DNA of 50,167 nt, from contig BPIL01000017.1 in NCBI GenBank assembly GCA_026004095.1, forward strand, positions 1 to 50,167. The letters are read 5' to 3'. The notes under the pieces are model-generated. The model was not told where the DNA came from and ran no database searches. It saw nothing but the letters and a program-made list of their open reading frames with translations. Both the position numbers and the translations under genes were made by a program. The first letter of the stretch is position 1; each line of letters begins with the position of its first letter. The DNA comes from Meiothermus sp. Lineage in GTDB: Bacteria > Deinococcota > Deinococci > Deinococcales > Thermaceae. Below, piece by piece: positions 1-10,799 of the stretch.

Positions 1-1
1 G

Positions 2-1123
2 CGGCTGGAGCAGTTGGGTGCCACGCCGCGTTTCCCGGAGAAGGTCGCCATCGTGATTGACCATGTGGCCCCTGCCGCCAACGTCGAGGTAGCCAAGGCC
101 CAGCAGGAGATTCGAGCCTGGGGTAAGCGGCATGGCTGCCGGGTGTTTGATGTGGGGCGGGGCATCTGCCACCAGGTGCTGGTGGAGGAGCGCCTGGCCT
201 TGCCGGGGGGCATTGTGCTGGGCTCGGACAGCCACTCCACCACCTACGGCGGCATCGGCTGCTTTGGCAGCGGGATGGGGGCCACCGACATCGCACTGGC
301 TGCGGCCTCGGGGCGCACCTGGCTGCGCGTGCCGGAAACCGTCAAGGTTATCTTCCGGGGGCAGCTCGCACCGGGCGTGACCGCCAAGGATGCGGCCCTC
401 GAGATGATTCGAGTGCTGACCGCCGATGGGGCTACCTACATGAGCATTGAGATGCACCTGGTGGACGGGGCCGAGGCCCTGAGCCGCAGCCAGCGCCTGA
501 CCCTGGCCAACCTTACGGTGGAGGCCGGGGCCAAGTGCGGGCTGGTGGTGCCCAGCGGCGAGATTCTAGACCTGTACGAGGTGCCCGACTGGCTCTACCC
601 CGACCCCGATGCGGTTTACGTGCGCGAGATCGAGATCGATCTGGCGGCCCTGACCCCCCGGGTCTCGGTGCCGTTTTATGTGGATAACGTGGAAGAAGTA
701 GCCAAGGTGAGGGGTAAGAAGGTGGATCAGGTGTTTGTGGGCACCTGCACCAACGGACGGCTGGACGACCTGCACCAGGTGGCCGAAATTCTCAAAGGCC
801 GTAAAGTGGCGCCGGGGGTGCGGCTGCTGGTGATACCGGCCAGTTCGCAGGTACTCGAGGAGGCCACAAAGGACGGCACCCTGCTTACCCTGCTGCAAGC
901 CGGGGCCACGCTGGGCACCCCGGGCTGTGGGCCCTGTATGGGGCGGCACCAGGGCGTGCTGGCCCCCGGCGAGGTGTGCGTGAGCACCTCCAACCGCAAC
1001 TTTAGGGGTCGGATGGGGGCGGCCGATGCCGAAATTTACCTGGCCTCGCCCCGGGTGGCCGCTGCTTCGGCGGTTGCTGGCTACATCACCACCCCGGAAG
1101 AACTGGAGGTATCCCATGCCTAG
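2..1123 (+). CDS. lysT: Homoaconitase large subunit (5' partial)
   Basis: The large subunit of homoaconitase converts homocitrate to homoisocitrate with an iron-sulfur cluster, early in the alpha-aminoadipate route to lysine. The frame is open from base 2, so the N-terminus lies outside the window; about 373 residues are visible against roughly 418 in Thermus LysT. Aconitase-family motifs are clear: GSDSHSTTYGG near the start, VGTCTNGR in the middle and GTPGCGPCMGRHQG towards the end, which supply the cluster cysteines. The stop overlaps the start of the small subunit by 8 nt, so the two are translationally coupled. The large subunit of isopropylmalate isomerase is the alternative, but the lysW-lysX context favours homoaconitase. 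Confidence 0.93.
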   Translation, partial: RLEQLGATPRFPEKVAIVIDHVAPAANVEVAKAQQEIRAWGKRHGCRVFDVGRGICHQVLVEERLALPGGIVLGSDSHSTTYGGIGCFGSGMGATDIALAAASGRTWLRVPETVKVIFRGQLAPGVTAKDAALEMIRVLTADGATYMSIEMHLVDGAEALSRSQRLTLANLTVEAGAKCGLVVPSGEILDLYEVPDWLYPDPDAVYVREIEIDLAALTPRVSVPFYVDNVEEVAKVRGKKVDQVFVGTCTNGRLDDLHQVAEILKGRKVAPGVRLLVIPASSQVLEEATKDGTLLTLLQAGATLGTPGCGPCMGRHQGVLAPGEVCVSTSNRNFRGRMGAADAEIYLASPRVAAASAVAGYITTPEELEVSHA

Positions 1124-1619
1124 GGTCTGGAAGTTTGGCGATGCCATCAACACCGACGACATCTTGCCGGGCAAGTATGCCCCTTTCATGGTGGGTGAGG
1201 ATAATTTTCACACCTATGCTTTTGCCCACATCCGCCCCGATTTTGCCGCCAACTACCAGCCGGGCGATATTCTGGTTTGCGGCAGGAACACCGGCCTGGG
1301 CTCTTCGCGCGAGTATGCCCCGGAAGCCCTGCGCAAGCTGGGTCTGAAGGCCATTATCGCCAAGAGCTACGCCCGTATCTTTTATCGCAACCTGGTTAAC
1401 CTGGGCATCATGCCCTTTGAGGCCCCGGAGGTGGTGGAGGCCTTGCAGGATGGCGACGAGGTGGAGCTGGACTTCGAGCAGGGCCTTCTGCGGCGTGGGG
1501 CCGAGACCTTCCGGCTCCGCCCGCCCCCGGCCTTTCTGCTGGAAGCCCTCAAAGAGGGCAGCATCCTGGAGTATTACCGCAAGTATGGACGGTTTCCCGG
1601 TGAAGGGCTTGAAGGGTAA
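1116..1619 (+). CDS. lysU: Homoaconitase small subunit
   Basis: The 167-residue swivel-domain subunit pairs with LysT to isomerise homocitrate to homoisocitrate. The N-terminus (GDAINTDDILPGKY) and the loop CGRNTGLGSSREYAPEAL are typical of small aconitase and isopropylmalate-isomerase subunits; the loop carries the substrate-reading residues. The ATG at 1116 follows a GGAGG at 1105-1109 and overlaps the lysT stop. A longer in-frame extension upstream lies inside lysT and was rejected. Length matches the Thermus protein (about 163 residues). Assignment to homoaconitase rather than LeuD rests on operon context. Confidence 0.92.
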   Translation: MPRVWKFGDAINTDDILPGKYAPFMVGEDNFHTYAFAHIRPDFAANYQPGDILVCGRNTGLGSSREYAPEALRKLGLKAIIAKSYARIFYRNLVNLGIMPFEAPEVVEALQDGDEVELDFEQGLLRRGAETFRLRPPPAFLLEALKEGSILEYYRKYGRFPGEGLEG

Positions 1620-1640
1620 ACTGGGGCGGTTGAGGCCTTT

Positions 1641-1949
1641 ATGGATATAGAAGTGATCTGTCCGGTATGCAACGAGCCCAACTACCTGCTCGCCGAAGAC
1701 CTCGAGGAGCTCACACCCGACGATTACCTGGAGTGCGAGTCCTGCGGGGCCTACCTGCAAATTCTTTCAACCGACCCGCTCGAGGTGGTGGTGATTGAGG
1801 GTGGCGAGGAAGGCTTTTTCGTGGACTGCCCCGGGTGCGGCCTGACCTTTGAGGTGGATGGCGATGAAGAAGAGGTGGTATGCCCCGAGTGTGGGCACCG
1901 TTTCGCGCCGGACTGGTCGGAGATAGACGAGGAAGACGATCTGGAATAG
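1641..1949 (+). CDS. Acidic double zinc-ribbon protein, LysW-like
   Basis: This 102-residue, strongly acidic protein has two zinc-ribbon units. The first has CPVC near residue 8 and CESC near residue 33; the second has CPGC near residue 63 and CPEC near residue 81. The first half resembles LysW in spacing and in the hydrophobic-acidic stretch after the second CxxC. The C-terminus ends in a glutamate after an acidic tail, but it lacks the EDWGE signature of LysW. It sits 21 nt after lysU and 22 nt before lysW, so it belongs to the lysine operon. It could be a second carrier, a LysW partner or a metal-binding accessory protein. Function is not established from sequence. Confidence 0.8.
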   Translation: MDIEVICPVCNEPNYLLAEDLEELTPDDYLECESCGAYLQILSTDPLEVVVIEGGEEGFFVDCPGCGLTFEVDGDEEEVVCPECGHRFAPDWSEIDEEDDLE

Positions 1950-1971
1950 CTACGAAGTAGAAGGAGGGATT

Positions 1972-2136
1972 ATGACAGCCGAGTGTGTGGAATGTGGAAG
2001 CCCGATCGAACTGGAGAGCCCCGAGCTGGGGGAGCTGGTGGTTTGTGAGACCTGCGGTGCGGAGCTCGAGGTGGTGGGGCTGGAACCCCTCAGGCTACAG
2101 ACGGCCCCCGAGGAAGCGGAGGACTGGGGCGAGTAA
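1972..2136 (+). CDS. lysW: Amino-group carrier protein LysW
   Basis: This 54-residue protein carries alpha-aminoadipate through the lysine pathway. Its C-terminal glutamate forms an amide bond with the substrate amino group, protecting it and presenting it to LysX, LysY and LysZ. The sequence shows a zinc ribbon (CVEC at residues 5-8, CETC at 25-28), an acidic globular surface and the diagnostic C-terminal EDWGE. Length and tail match Thermus LysW exactly. The ATG is preceded by AAGGAGGG at 1961-1968. It lies 11 nt before lysX, its ligase. Confidence 0.97.
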   Translation: MTAECVECGSPIELESPELGELVVCETCGAELEVVGLEPLRLQTAPEEAEDWGE

Positions 2137-2147
2137 CCTGCTTTTTT

Positions 2148-2993
2148 ATGCTGGCGATTCTGTACGACCGCATCCGCCCCGACGAGGAGATGCTCTTCAA
2201 GGCTGCCGAGGGGCTGGGCATTCCCTTCAAGAAAATCTACGCCAAGCAGATGCCCATGCGCCTGGGGGAACGCCCGCCGGAGCTCGAGGGCGTTACCTGT
2301 TCGGTGGAGCGCCTGGTCTCCCAGAGCAAGGGCCTGGCCGTCGCGCGCTACCTCAAAAGCCTGGGGATTCCGGTGGTGAACGCCCCGGAAGTGATCGAGG
2401 TGTGCGGGGACAAATGGGCCACGAGCTGTGCCCTGGAGGCCCATGGGGTGCCCCAGCCCAAGACCGCCCTGGCCACCGAGGCCGAGGAAGCCCTCAAGCT
2501 GATCGAGCAGATGGGCTACCCGGTGGTGATGAAGCCGGTGGTGGGGAGCTGGGGCCGCCTGCTCTCGCTGATCCGCGACCGCGATGCCGCCGAGACGGTG
2601 CTCGAGCACAAGGAGGTGCTGGGGGGTTACCAGCACCAGCTCTACTACATACAGGAGCTGGTGGACAAAGGCGGCCGGGACATCCGGGCTTTTGTGGTGG
2701 GGGATACCTGCATTGGGGCCATCTACCGCTCCTCGACCCACTGGATTACCAACACCGCCCGCGGGGGCAAGGCCTCCAACTGCCCGGTGACGCCCGAGCT
2801 GGCCGAGCTGGCGGTCAGGGCGGCCCGGGCGGTGGGGGGTGGGGTGGTGGCCATCGACCTGTTCGAGTCGCCTCGAGGCCTGCTGGTCAACGAGGTCAAC
2901 CACACCATGGAGTTCAAGAACTCGGTGAGCACCACCGGGGTGGACATCCCGGCCAGGATTCTGGAGTACGCCTGGAGCTTGCGACTGCGTTAG
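2148..2993 (+). CDS. lysX: LysW-alpha-aminoadipate ligase
   Basis: This ATP-grasp enzyme joins alpha-aminoadipate to the C-terminal glutamate of LysW using ATP. The 281-residue length fits the RimK/LysX family. Visible features are the N-terminal [10 protein letters not shown] segment, the ATP-grasp core ([15 protein letters not shown]), the ARGGKASN loop typical of LysX/ArgX proteins, and the metal-binding end [20 protein letters not shown]. It sits between its carrier lysW and lysY. ArgX, the paralogue acting on glutamate, is the alternative; position next to homoaconitase favours LysX. Confidence 0.95.
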   Translation: MLAILYDRIRPDEEMLFKAAEGLGIPFKKIYAKQMPMRLGERPPELEGVTCSVERLVSQSKGLAVARYLKSLGIPVVNAPEVIEVCGDKWATSCALEAHGVPQPKTALATEAEEALKLIEQMGYPVVMKPVVGSWGRLLSLIRDRDAAETVLEHKEVLGGYQHQLYYIQELVDKGGRDIRAFVVGDTCIGAIYRSSTHWITNTARGGKASNCPVTPELAELAVRAARAVGGGVVAIDLFESPRGLLVNEVNHTMEFKNSVSTTGVDIPARILEYAWSLRLR

Positions 2994-4037
<1,044 letters not shown>

Positions 4038-4040
4038 GCT

Positions 4041-4565
4041 ATGGTTGTCGTCGGTAGCACCAACCCGGCCAAGCTCGAGCCCGTGCGCCTGGTGTTCGCA
4101 GAAGTGTTTCCGGGCCTGGAGGTGCGCGGGGTGGAGGTGCCCAGCGGGGTGCGGGCCCAGCCGATTGGCTACGATGAAACCCTGCAGGGGGCCCTAAACC
4201 GGGCCCGGGCGGCCCTGGCCCAGCCCGGTGCGGTCTGGGGGCTGGGGCTGGAAGCCGGGGTGGAGTTCAACGCCCAGGGGAGCTGGCTCTTCAACATAGC
4301 GGTGATCCTGCGGGCCGATGGGCGGCGGGGTATGGCCCGCGGCGGCTCGGTTTTGCTTCCGCCGCGGGTGGGGGAGCGCCTCTTCAGAGGCGAGGAGCTG
4401 GGCCTGATCATGGACGATCTGGTGGGAAAAAAAGACACCAAGAAGGGCAGCGGTGCGGTGGGCATCCTCACCCTTTCGCGCATCGAACGGGTGGAGTTCT
4501 GGCGGCATACCCTCGAGCTGGCCCTGCCCCCTTTTCTGCGTCCGGAGCTTTATCCGCTAGAGTAA
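4041..4565 (+). CDS. YjjX/DUF84-family inosine/xanthosine triphosphatase
   Basis: This is a probable house-cleaning NTPase that hydrolyses non-canonical purine triphosphates such as ITP and XTP. The N-terminal VVVGSTNPAKLEPVR is the signature nucleotide-binding start of the YjjX/DUF84 family, and GLEAGVE and DDLVGKKDTKKGSGAVG match the family metal and substrate loops. The length of 174 residues is usual. It starts 3 nt after lysY and is surely in the same transcript, though it has no known role in lysine synthesis. The exact substrate is not shown by sequence. Confidence 0.82.
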   Translation: MVVVGSTNPAKLEPVRLVFAEVFPGLEVRGVEVPSGVRAQPIGYDETLQGALNRARAALAQPGAVWGLGLEAGVEFNAQGSWLFNIAVILRADGRRGMARGGSVLLPPRVGERLFRGEELGLIMDDLVGKKDTKKGSGAVGILTLSRIERVEFWRHTLELALPPFLRPELYPLE

Positions 4566-4569
4566 AAAC

Positions 4570-5013
4570 ATGGAATGGCACAGGGGCAGCTACACCATCA
4601 GCACCGATTTGTCCCGCTTCGACCTGGCGCGGGTACACCACTACCTGGCCTCGGACGCCTACTGGTCGCCCGGAATTCCTTTTGAAGTGGTCGCCAAGGC
4701 TTTCCAGAACTCGCTTTCCTTTGGAATTTTTCAAGGCGAGGAACAGGTCGGCTGGGCACGGCTGGTCACCGACCGGGCCACTTTTGCCTACCTGGCCGAT
4801 GTGTACGTGCTGGAGACCCACCAGGGGGCTGGGCTGGGCCAGTGGCTGATGGAGGTGATCCTGGCCCACCCCGAGCTTCAAGGCCTGCGCCGTTGGATGC
4901 TGGCTACCCGCGACGCCCACAGCCTGTACGCCCGCTACGGCTTCCGGCCCCTGACCACCCCTGAGCGCTTTATGGAGCGGTATTTCCCCGATGTGTACAA
5001 AAAATCGGTATGA
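4570..5013 (+). CDS. GNAT-family N-acetyltransferase
   Basis: This 147-residue protein is a single GNAT domain, using acetyl-CoA to acetylate an unknown amine. The acetyl-CoA loop is recognisable around VLETHQGAGLGQWLMEVIL, near residues 80-100, and the C-terminal LYARYGFRPL is the usual strand-turn of the fold. It starts 4 nt after the YjjX-like gene and ends 21 nt before lysZ, so it sits inside the lysine gene run. The substrate cannot be named. Confidence 0.85.
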   Translation: MEWHRGSYTISTDLSRFDLARVHHYLASDAYWSPGIPFEVVAKAFQNSLSFGIFQGEEQVGWARLVTDRATFAYLADVYVLETHQGAGLGQWLMEVILAHPELQGLRRWMLATRDAHSLYARYGFRPLTTPERFMERYFPDVYKKSV

Positions 5014-5034
5014 TGGCGGGCTAGAGGTTGGGCG

Positions 5035-5844
<810 letters not shown>

Positions 5845-5855
5845 ACCCCAGGCGG

Positions 5856-5861
5856 TACAAT
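5856..5861 (+). promoter_or_regulatory. Leaderless -10 box of acyl-CoA dehydrogenase
   Basis: TACAAT ends 9 nt before the ATG at 5871, so transcription should begin at or just before the start codon. No ribosome-binding site is visible. It is one of several TAnnnT boxes at this spacing in the window. Confidence 0.6.
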
Positions 5862-5870
5862 CGCCTCAAT

Positions 5871-7649
5871 ATGGAAAAGCTCATCTCCCGGCGTGACCTC
5901 GAGTTCCTGCTGTACGAAGTGCTGGACGTGGAGGCCCTCACCCAGCGCGAGCGCTACCGCGACCACAGCCGCGAGACCTTCAAAGATACCCTGGATGTGG
6001 CCTACCGCATCGCAGTCGAGCAGTTCGCCACCCACAACAAGAAAAACGACCAGGAAGAGCCCTGGTTCGACGGCGAGCGGGTGCACACCAACCCCGAGAT
6101 CAAGGCGGCCCTCGAGGCCTACCGCAAAGCCGGCCTGTTTGCGGCCACGCACGACTACGCGCTGGGCGGCATCCAACTGCCCTACGTGATTGCCACGGCC
6201 TACGGCGCTTTGTTCAAGGCGGCCAACATCGCCACCGCCAGCTTCGCCCTGCTCACCGCGGGCAACGCCAACCTGCTCCGCAAGTACGGCTCGCCAGACC
6301 AGCAGAAGAAATACCTGCTGCCCCAGCTCGAGGGCCGCTTCTTCGGCACCATGTGCCTCTCCGAGCCCCACGCCGGCTCCTCGCTCACCGACCTCCTGAC
6401 CCGCGCCGAACCCCAGGCGGACGGCACCTACCGGCTCAACGGCTCCAAGATGTGGATTTCCGGGGGCGACCACGAGATTGCCGAGAACATCGTGCACCTG
6501 GTGCTGGCTAAGATTCCCGGAGGCCCCCCCGGCGTCAAGGGGATTTCGCTCTTTATCGTGCCCAAGTACCTGGTGCGCGAGGATGGCCGCCTGGGGCCCC
6601 GCAACGGGGTGCGGGTGGCCGGCCTCAACCACAAGATGGGCTACCGGGGGATTCCCAACTGCTTGCTGAGCCTCGAGGACGCGGTGGGTGAGCTGGTGGG
6701 CGCGCCGCACCAGGGCCTGTCCTACATGTTCACCATGATGAACGAGGCCCGCATCGGGGTGGGCATGGGCGCGATGGCGCTGGCCTACACCGGCTACCTG
6801 CACGCGCTGGAATACGCCCAGACCCGCACCCAGGGCCGCCGTCTGCACGACAAGAACCCGGCCAGCCCCGCGGTTCCCATCATCCAGCACCCCGATGTGC
6901 GCCGCATGCTGATAATGCAAAAAGCCTACGCCGAGGGCTGCCTGCACCTGTGCCTGTATGCGGCCCGGCTGGTGGATGAGGAGCGCACCGCCCCCACCCC
7001 CGAGGCCGCCGAGCAGGCCCGGTTGCTGCTCGAGGTGCTCACCCCGGTGGTCAAGGGCTGGTCGAGCGAGCTGGGTATGCGGGCCAACGAGCTGGCTATT
7101 CAGGTGCACGGGGGCTATGGCTACACCCGCGACTACAACGTGGAGCAGTTCTACCGCGACAACCGCCTCAACGCCATCCACGAGGGCACCAACGGCATCC
7201 AGGCCCTCGACCTGTTGGCGCGCAAGGTGGGGATGCAGGAAGGGCAGGGCTTCCGGCTGTGGGCCCAGGAGGTTGAGCGAACCATCCAGGCCAGCCGGGA
7301 CACCGAGGCCCTGCGGCCGTACGCCGAAGCCCTCGAGCAGGCCCTGCAGACCACCACCGAGGTCACCCAGTGCCTGCTGAACAAGGCGGCCCAGGGGGAG
7401 GTGGAGCGGGCTTTTGCCAACTCCTTTGCCTATCTGGAGCTGTTCGGCACGGTGACGCTGGCCTGGCTGTGGCTGGAGCAGGCGCGCAAAGCGTTGGGAA
7501 AGGAAGGGGCTTTTTACCGGGGCAAGCTCGAGGCTGCCCGCTACTTTTTCCTCTACGAACTCGACAAGGTGCCCCTGCTGGCTGCAAGGCTGATGCGCCT
7601 GGACGATGTGTTTTTGTACCCCGAGCAGGACTGGCTGGTGGCGGATTGA
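5871..7649 (+). CDS. Acyl-CoA dehydrogenase (large, FadE-like)
   Basis: This flavoprotein oxidises acyl-CoA thioesters to trans-2-enoyl-CoA in beta-oxidation. The 592-residue protein has the usual alpha-helical N-domain, a beta middle domain with MCLSEPHAGSSLTDL and NGSKMWISGGDHE, and the C-terminal helical domain with VQVHGGYGYTRDYNVEQ-like motifs (here IQVHGGYGYTRDY) and IHEGTNGIQALDLL, where the catalytic base is expected. About 120 further C-terminal residues place it in the long subfamily that also contains 3-methylmercaptopropionyl-CoA dehydrogenases. It stands alone with a leaderless promoter. Chain-length preference is unknown. Confidence 0.92.
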   Translation: MEKLISRRDLEFLLYEVLDVEALTQRERYRDHSRETFKDTLDVAYRIAVEQFATHNKKNDQEEPWFDGERVHTNPEIKAALEAYRKAGLFAATHDYALGGIQLPYVIATAYGALFKAANIATASFALLTAGNANLLRKYGSPDQQKKYLLPQLEGRFFGTMCLSEPHAGSSLTDLLTRAEPQADGTYRLNGSKMWISGGDHEIAENIVHLVLAKIPGGPPGVKGISLFIVPKYLVREDGRLGPRNGVRVAGLNHKMGYRGIPNCLLSLEDAVGELVGAPHQGLSYMFTMMNEARIGVGMGAMALAYTGYLHALEYAQTRTQGRRLHDKNPASPAVPIIQHPDVRRMLIMQKAYAEGCLHLCLYAARLVDEERTAPTPEAAEQARLLLEVLTPVVKGWSSELGMRANELAIQVHGGYGYTRDYNVEQFYRDNRLNAIHEGTNGIQALDLLARKVGMQEGQGFRLWAQEVERTIQASRDTEALRPYAEALEQALQTTTEVTQCLLNKAAQGEVERAFANSFAYLELFGTVTLAWLWLEQARKALGKEGAFYRGKLEAARYFFLYELDKVPLLAARLMRLDDVFLYPEQDWLVAD

Positions 7650-7653
7650 TTCG

Positions 7654-7670
7654 GCAGGGGCCGGCCCTGC
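7654..7670 (+). repeat. Short inverted repeat after acyl-CoA dehydrogenase
   Basis: GCAGGG (7654-7659) and CCCTGC (7665-7670) form a 6-bp stem with a 5-nt loop, 4 nt after the stop codon. No T-run follows, so this is at most a weak or factor-dependent terminator. Confidence 0.4.
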
Positions 7671-7748
7671 TGTGGAGGTTCGGTAGTGGCCTCTTTGGAA
7701 TCCCGGAGGCGGGCCGATTGAGACTTTCCCCATCTTTGGGTGACGAAT

Positions 7749-9273
7749 ATGCGTTGGAATAGCGGTATGGTGCGCGGGTGGATGGTGTTGGTGGTACTCT
7801 GGTGTGCAGCCCACGCACAAACGCCCCCTGCCTCGGTGCCGATGCTGCCGGCTTCCAAGCTGGGGCTGGGCGTGACCCAGGAGAACGGGGCCACCACCTT
7901 TCACAAGGATGGGCTGAGTTTTACCTATGTGGAGGGCCTGGGCTGGATCCCCCCATTGGAGGCCGGCCTGCCCCCGCCCCAGGGGGCCATGCTGCCGGTA
8001 GAGGTAGTCCGGGCGGTGGGCCTGGTGGCGGCACCGGAAGCCGGGGTGCGCTACTCGGCCAGCGCCAACCGCCTGCGCCTGGTATTCGACCTGCCCGAGG
8101 GCGACGCGGTGCAACCCGCGCCCTTCCGACCTGGCCCCGTACCCGGGCTCCCTCGAGCTGAGCCTGCCCTACTTTGCCCCGGGCCTCGAGGTGGTGCGGC
8201 CCGCCGGGGTGGAAGTGACAGCCCGCTACGAGCTGCAAAGCACCCTGCTCAGGCTGCAAGCCCCGCCAGGCCGCTTCTACCGCTACCGCACTTTTTTGCT
8301 TGCCAATCCCCGCCGCTACGTGCTGGATGTCTACTACCTCGAGCCCGAGCGCGAGGAGGCCCTGATGCCGGGCTTCCGCTACCGCGAAGTGTGGGCCTGG
8401 GCGCCCGAGCCGGTGCGCATGTACTGGCTCGAGGCCGCCCCCGGTAGCTGGCGCATGGAGCCGGTGGGCCGCCCCGGCGAGCGCAAGGTCTTGCCGGAGA
8501 TGGCCCCTGGGGCCCTGGCCATCCTGAACGGGGGCTACTTCGATGGCCGTACCGGGACGCCCATTGGCCTCTGGGTGCGGGGGGGGGTGCCCCTGAGCTT
8601 TCCCTACGGGCGCAGCGCGCTGTTCTGGCAGGATGGGAGTATATTCGCCGGACGGCCGCAGTTTGCGGCCTCGGTGCAGCTCATGGATGGGCGCAGCGTT
8701 CGGGTGGGGGTCAACCTCAACCGAGCGAAATACACCGCGCACACCCTGGCCGGGCCGGTGGGGCGCCCGGGAGAGAACGTGCACATCGTGCAGGGCGACC
8801 GGATTGTTGCTACCTACCCTGCCCCGCACGAACTGCCCGAGGGCTACTGGGCGCTCACCTTTCCTGCCGAAGCCCCCATCGCCCGCACCGGCGAGACCCT
8901 GCGGCTGATGATCAGCCTCGAGCCCCCAACCAACTACGCGCTCGAGGCCGGCCCTTTGCTCATCCAAAGCGGGGCCAACGTCTTCGACCCCAACGCCGAG
9001 CCCTTCCGCGACCGCGCCCCGGTAGAGGCGGTGGCGGCCCAGTCGGTGGTGGCCTGGTCACAGGAGGGGGCGCTCTACTTTATCGTGACCGAGCCCATGC
9101 GCCCCGAGGCGCTGGCCCGGGTGCTGCAGGAGCAGGGCTTCTGGGGGGCCATCCGCATGGACGGCGGGGGCTCGGCCCAGCTCTGGGTGCAGGGGCGTTT
9201 GCGCAATCCGGGCAATGGCCTGCTGGGGGTGCGCCCGGTGGTGAACGGGCTGGCGCTGTACCCCAAGCCATAG
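7749..9273 (+). pseudogene. Exported phosphodiester glycosidase-like gene, frame-disrupted
   Basis: This would be a secreted protein of about 508 residues. The N-terminal half (from ATG 7749) has a signal peptide (basic start, VVLWCAAHA) and a region resembling surface domains that precede such enzymes. It stays in frame to about 8110-8130. The C-terminal half is in the +1 frame; it reads SDLAPYPGSLELSLPYF from about 8125 and continues through ILNGGYFDGRTG and IRMDGGGSAQLWV, the hallmarks of the NAGPA/DUF2233 phosphodiester glycosidase domain, to 9273. Both halves are well conserved in character, so the break is recent or a sequencing error. If real, the gene is inactive, unless the C-terminal part is made from GTG 8191. 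Confidence 0.75.
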
Positions 9274-9382
9274 AGCAGCTTTCGGCTCCCACCGGTGGCC
9301 TGGTCTGGGTTTGGTAATCCCTTCTTGTGCCACCTGAAGCGTCGCCTCCACCCCGGTCGCATCAAGTTTTGCCATCGGTCGG

Positions 9383-9402
9383 GGTGCGTAACCTCACGCA
9401 CC
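9383..9402 (+). repeat. Perfect inverted repeat upstream of trehalose genes
   Basis: GGTGCGT (9383-9389) and ACGCACC (9396-9402) are exact 7-bp arms around 6 nt. The repeat lies 110 nt after the glycosidase and about 50 nt before otsA. It could be a terminator without a T-run, or an operator for the trehalose block. The rest of the 176-nt gap shows nothing else I can support. Confidence 0.45.
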
Positions 9403-9435
9403 GGCCCTGAATCACCCCCTTGCCCCCAAAACCTG

Positions 9436-9441
9436 TAGGAT
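9436..9441 (+). promoter_or_regulatory. Possible -10 box of otsA
   Basis: TAGGAT lies 8 nt before the otsA ATG and there is no Shine-Dalgarno sequence, which fits a leaderless start. No convincing -35 element was found. Confidence 0.4.
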
Positions 9442-9449
9442 AGAAGCAA

Positions 9450-10799
9450 ATGGGACTGGTCATCGTGGCCAACCGAGCCCCTTTCCGCCTTACCCCAGAA
9501 GGCCTAGCCCCCGCGGTGGGCGGCCTGGCTTCCGCCCTCTTACCGGTTCTCGAGGCCCGGGGAGGCGTCTGGGTAGCCGCCCGGGAAGAAGGGGAAAAGG
9601 CCCTCACCCTAAGGCCCCGGGAAAGCGCCATCCGCTTGGTACAGGTCACCTTACCCCAAAAGGAGTGGCAGGGGTTTTACGGGGGGTTTGCCAACCGAAT
9701 CCTCTGGCCCCTATGCCACTACTTCCTGGAGAAAGTTGAGCTTAAGCGGGACTACTTCCAAGACTACGTTCGGGCCAACCAACGCTTTGCCAGCAAGGTG
9801 ACCGAACTGCTCCAACCCGAAGACGTGGTGTTTATACAGGACTACCACCTCATGCTCCTGCCCAAGCTCCTGCGGGAGCGTGTTCCAAACCCCATAGGGT
9901 TCTTCTTCCACATCCCCTGGCCCTCCAGCGGGGTGTTCCGCGTCCTGCCCTGGGGGAAAGCTCTGGTGGAAGGCCTCTTAGGTGCTGACCTCATCGGGTT
10001 CCATACTTCGGAGTACGCGGAAAACTTCCTCAGAACCGCCGCCCACTACGGCTTCCCCATAGAGGGCAACCGGGTTCGGTGGGGGGACCGCTGGATTCGG
10101 GTAGAGGTTCACCCCCTAGGCATAGACACCGCCCGCTTCCGGGAGCTGGTTCGGGACAAAAGGGTCCAAGAGCACGCCCAAGCGTTGAAGCACCTCGCAG
10201 GCAAGCGGCTCATCCTTGGAGTAGACCGCTTGGACTACACCAAGGGCATTCTGGAAAGGCTTTTGGCCTACGAACGGTTCCTGCGTACCCACCCCCACTG
10301 GCGGGGCAAGGTGACCCTATTCCAGATCGCCACCCCTACCCGCACCAGCGTGGCGGAATACCGGGAGCTCAAACGCCAGGTGGACGAGGTGGTGGGGCGG
10401 ATCATGGGAAGCTTCCTGCGGGAGGACTGGATCCCCTTGCGGTACTTCTACCAGGCCTTTCCCCCAGAGGAGCTGGTGGCCTTCTACCTAGCGGCGGACG
10501 TCGCGCTCATCACCCCTTTGCGGGACGGCATGAACCTGGTGGCCCTGGAGTACGCCTACACCTCGGAAGAAGGGATACTCATCCTATCCAACCTGGCGGG
10601 GGCGGCCGAATACCTCAGAGAAGCCCTCTTGGTCAACCCCTATGACCTCGAGGGCATCGGGGCCGCCCTGGATCAGGCCCTGCGCACCCCTAAGGGGGCG
10701 CGCCAGGAAAGGCTTCAGGCCCTTTGGGATCGCATAGACGGCCTGGACGTAAAGCGGTGGGCGGAGGGCTTTCTCCATTCGTTGGCGGAGGGGAGATGA
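9450..10799 (+). CDS. otsA: Trehalose-6-phosphate synthase
   Basis: This GT20 glycosyltransferase joins glucose from an NDP-glucose to glucose-6-phosphate, giving trehalose-6-phosphate. The 449-residue protein shows VIVANRAPF at the N-terminus, the GGLASAL donor loop, FIQDYHLMLLP, GFFFHIPWPS, the RLDYTKGI motif and DGMNLVALEYAY, all signatures of OtsA. It is the first of three tightly packed trehalose genes and overlaps otsB by 4 nt. The block carries far more GGWCC sites than its surroundings, suggesting a different history from the flanking DNA. Confidence 0.96.
   Translation: MGLVIVANRAPFRLTPEGLAPAVGGLASALLPVLEARGGVWVAAREEGEKALTLRPRESAIRLVQVTLPQKEWQGFYGGFANRILWPLCHYFLEKVELKRDYFQDYVRANQRFASKVTELLQPEDVVFIQDYHLMLLPKLLRERVPNPIGFFFHIPWPSSGVFRVLPWGKALVEGLLGADLIGFHTSEYAENFLRTAAHYGFPIEGNRVRWGDRWIRVEVHPLGIDTARFRELVRDKRVQEHAQALKHLAGKRLILGVDRLDYTKGILERLLAYERFLRTHPHWRGKVTLFQIATPTRTSVAEYRELKRQVDEVVGRIMGSFLREDWIPLRYFYQAFPPEELVAFYLAADVALITPLRDGMNLVALEYAYTSEEGILILSNLAGAAEYLREALLVNPYDLEGIGAALDQALRTPKGARQERLQALWDRIDGLDVKRWAEGFLHSLAEGR

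Noticed and set aside
9274..9449. A left-hand insertion-sequence end matching the one at 14555-14563
   Set aside because: No copy of the GAGACTGTC end or of transposase text was found; only an unrelated 7-bp inverted repeat is present.
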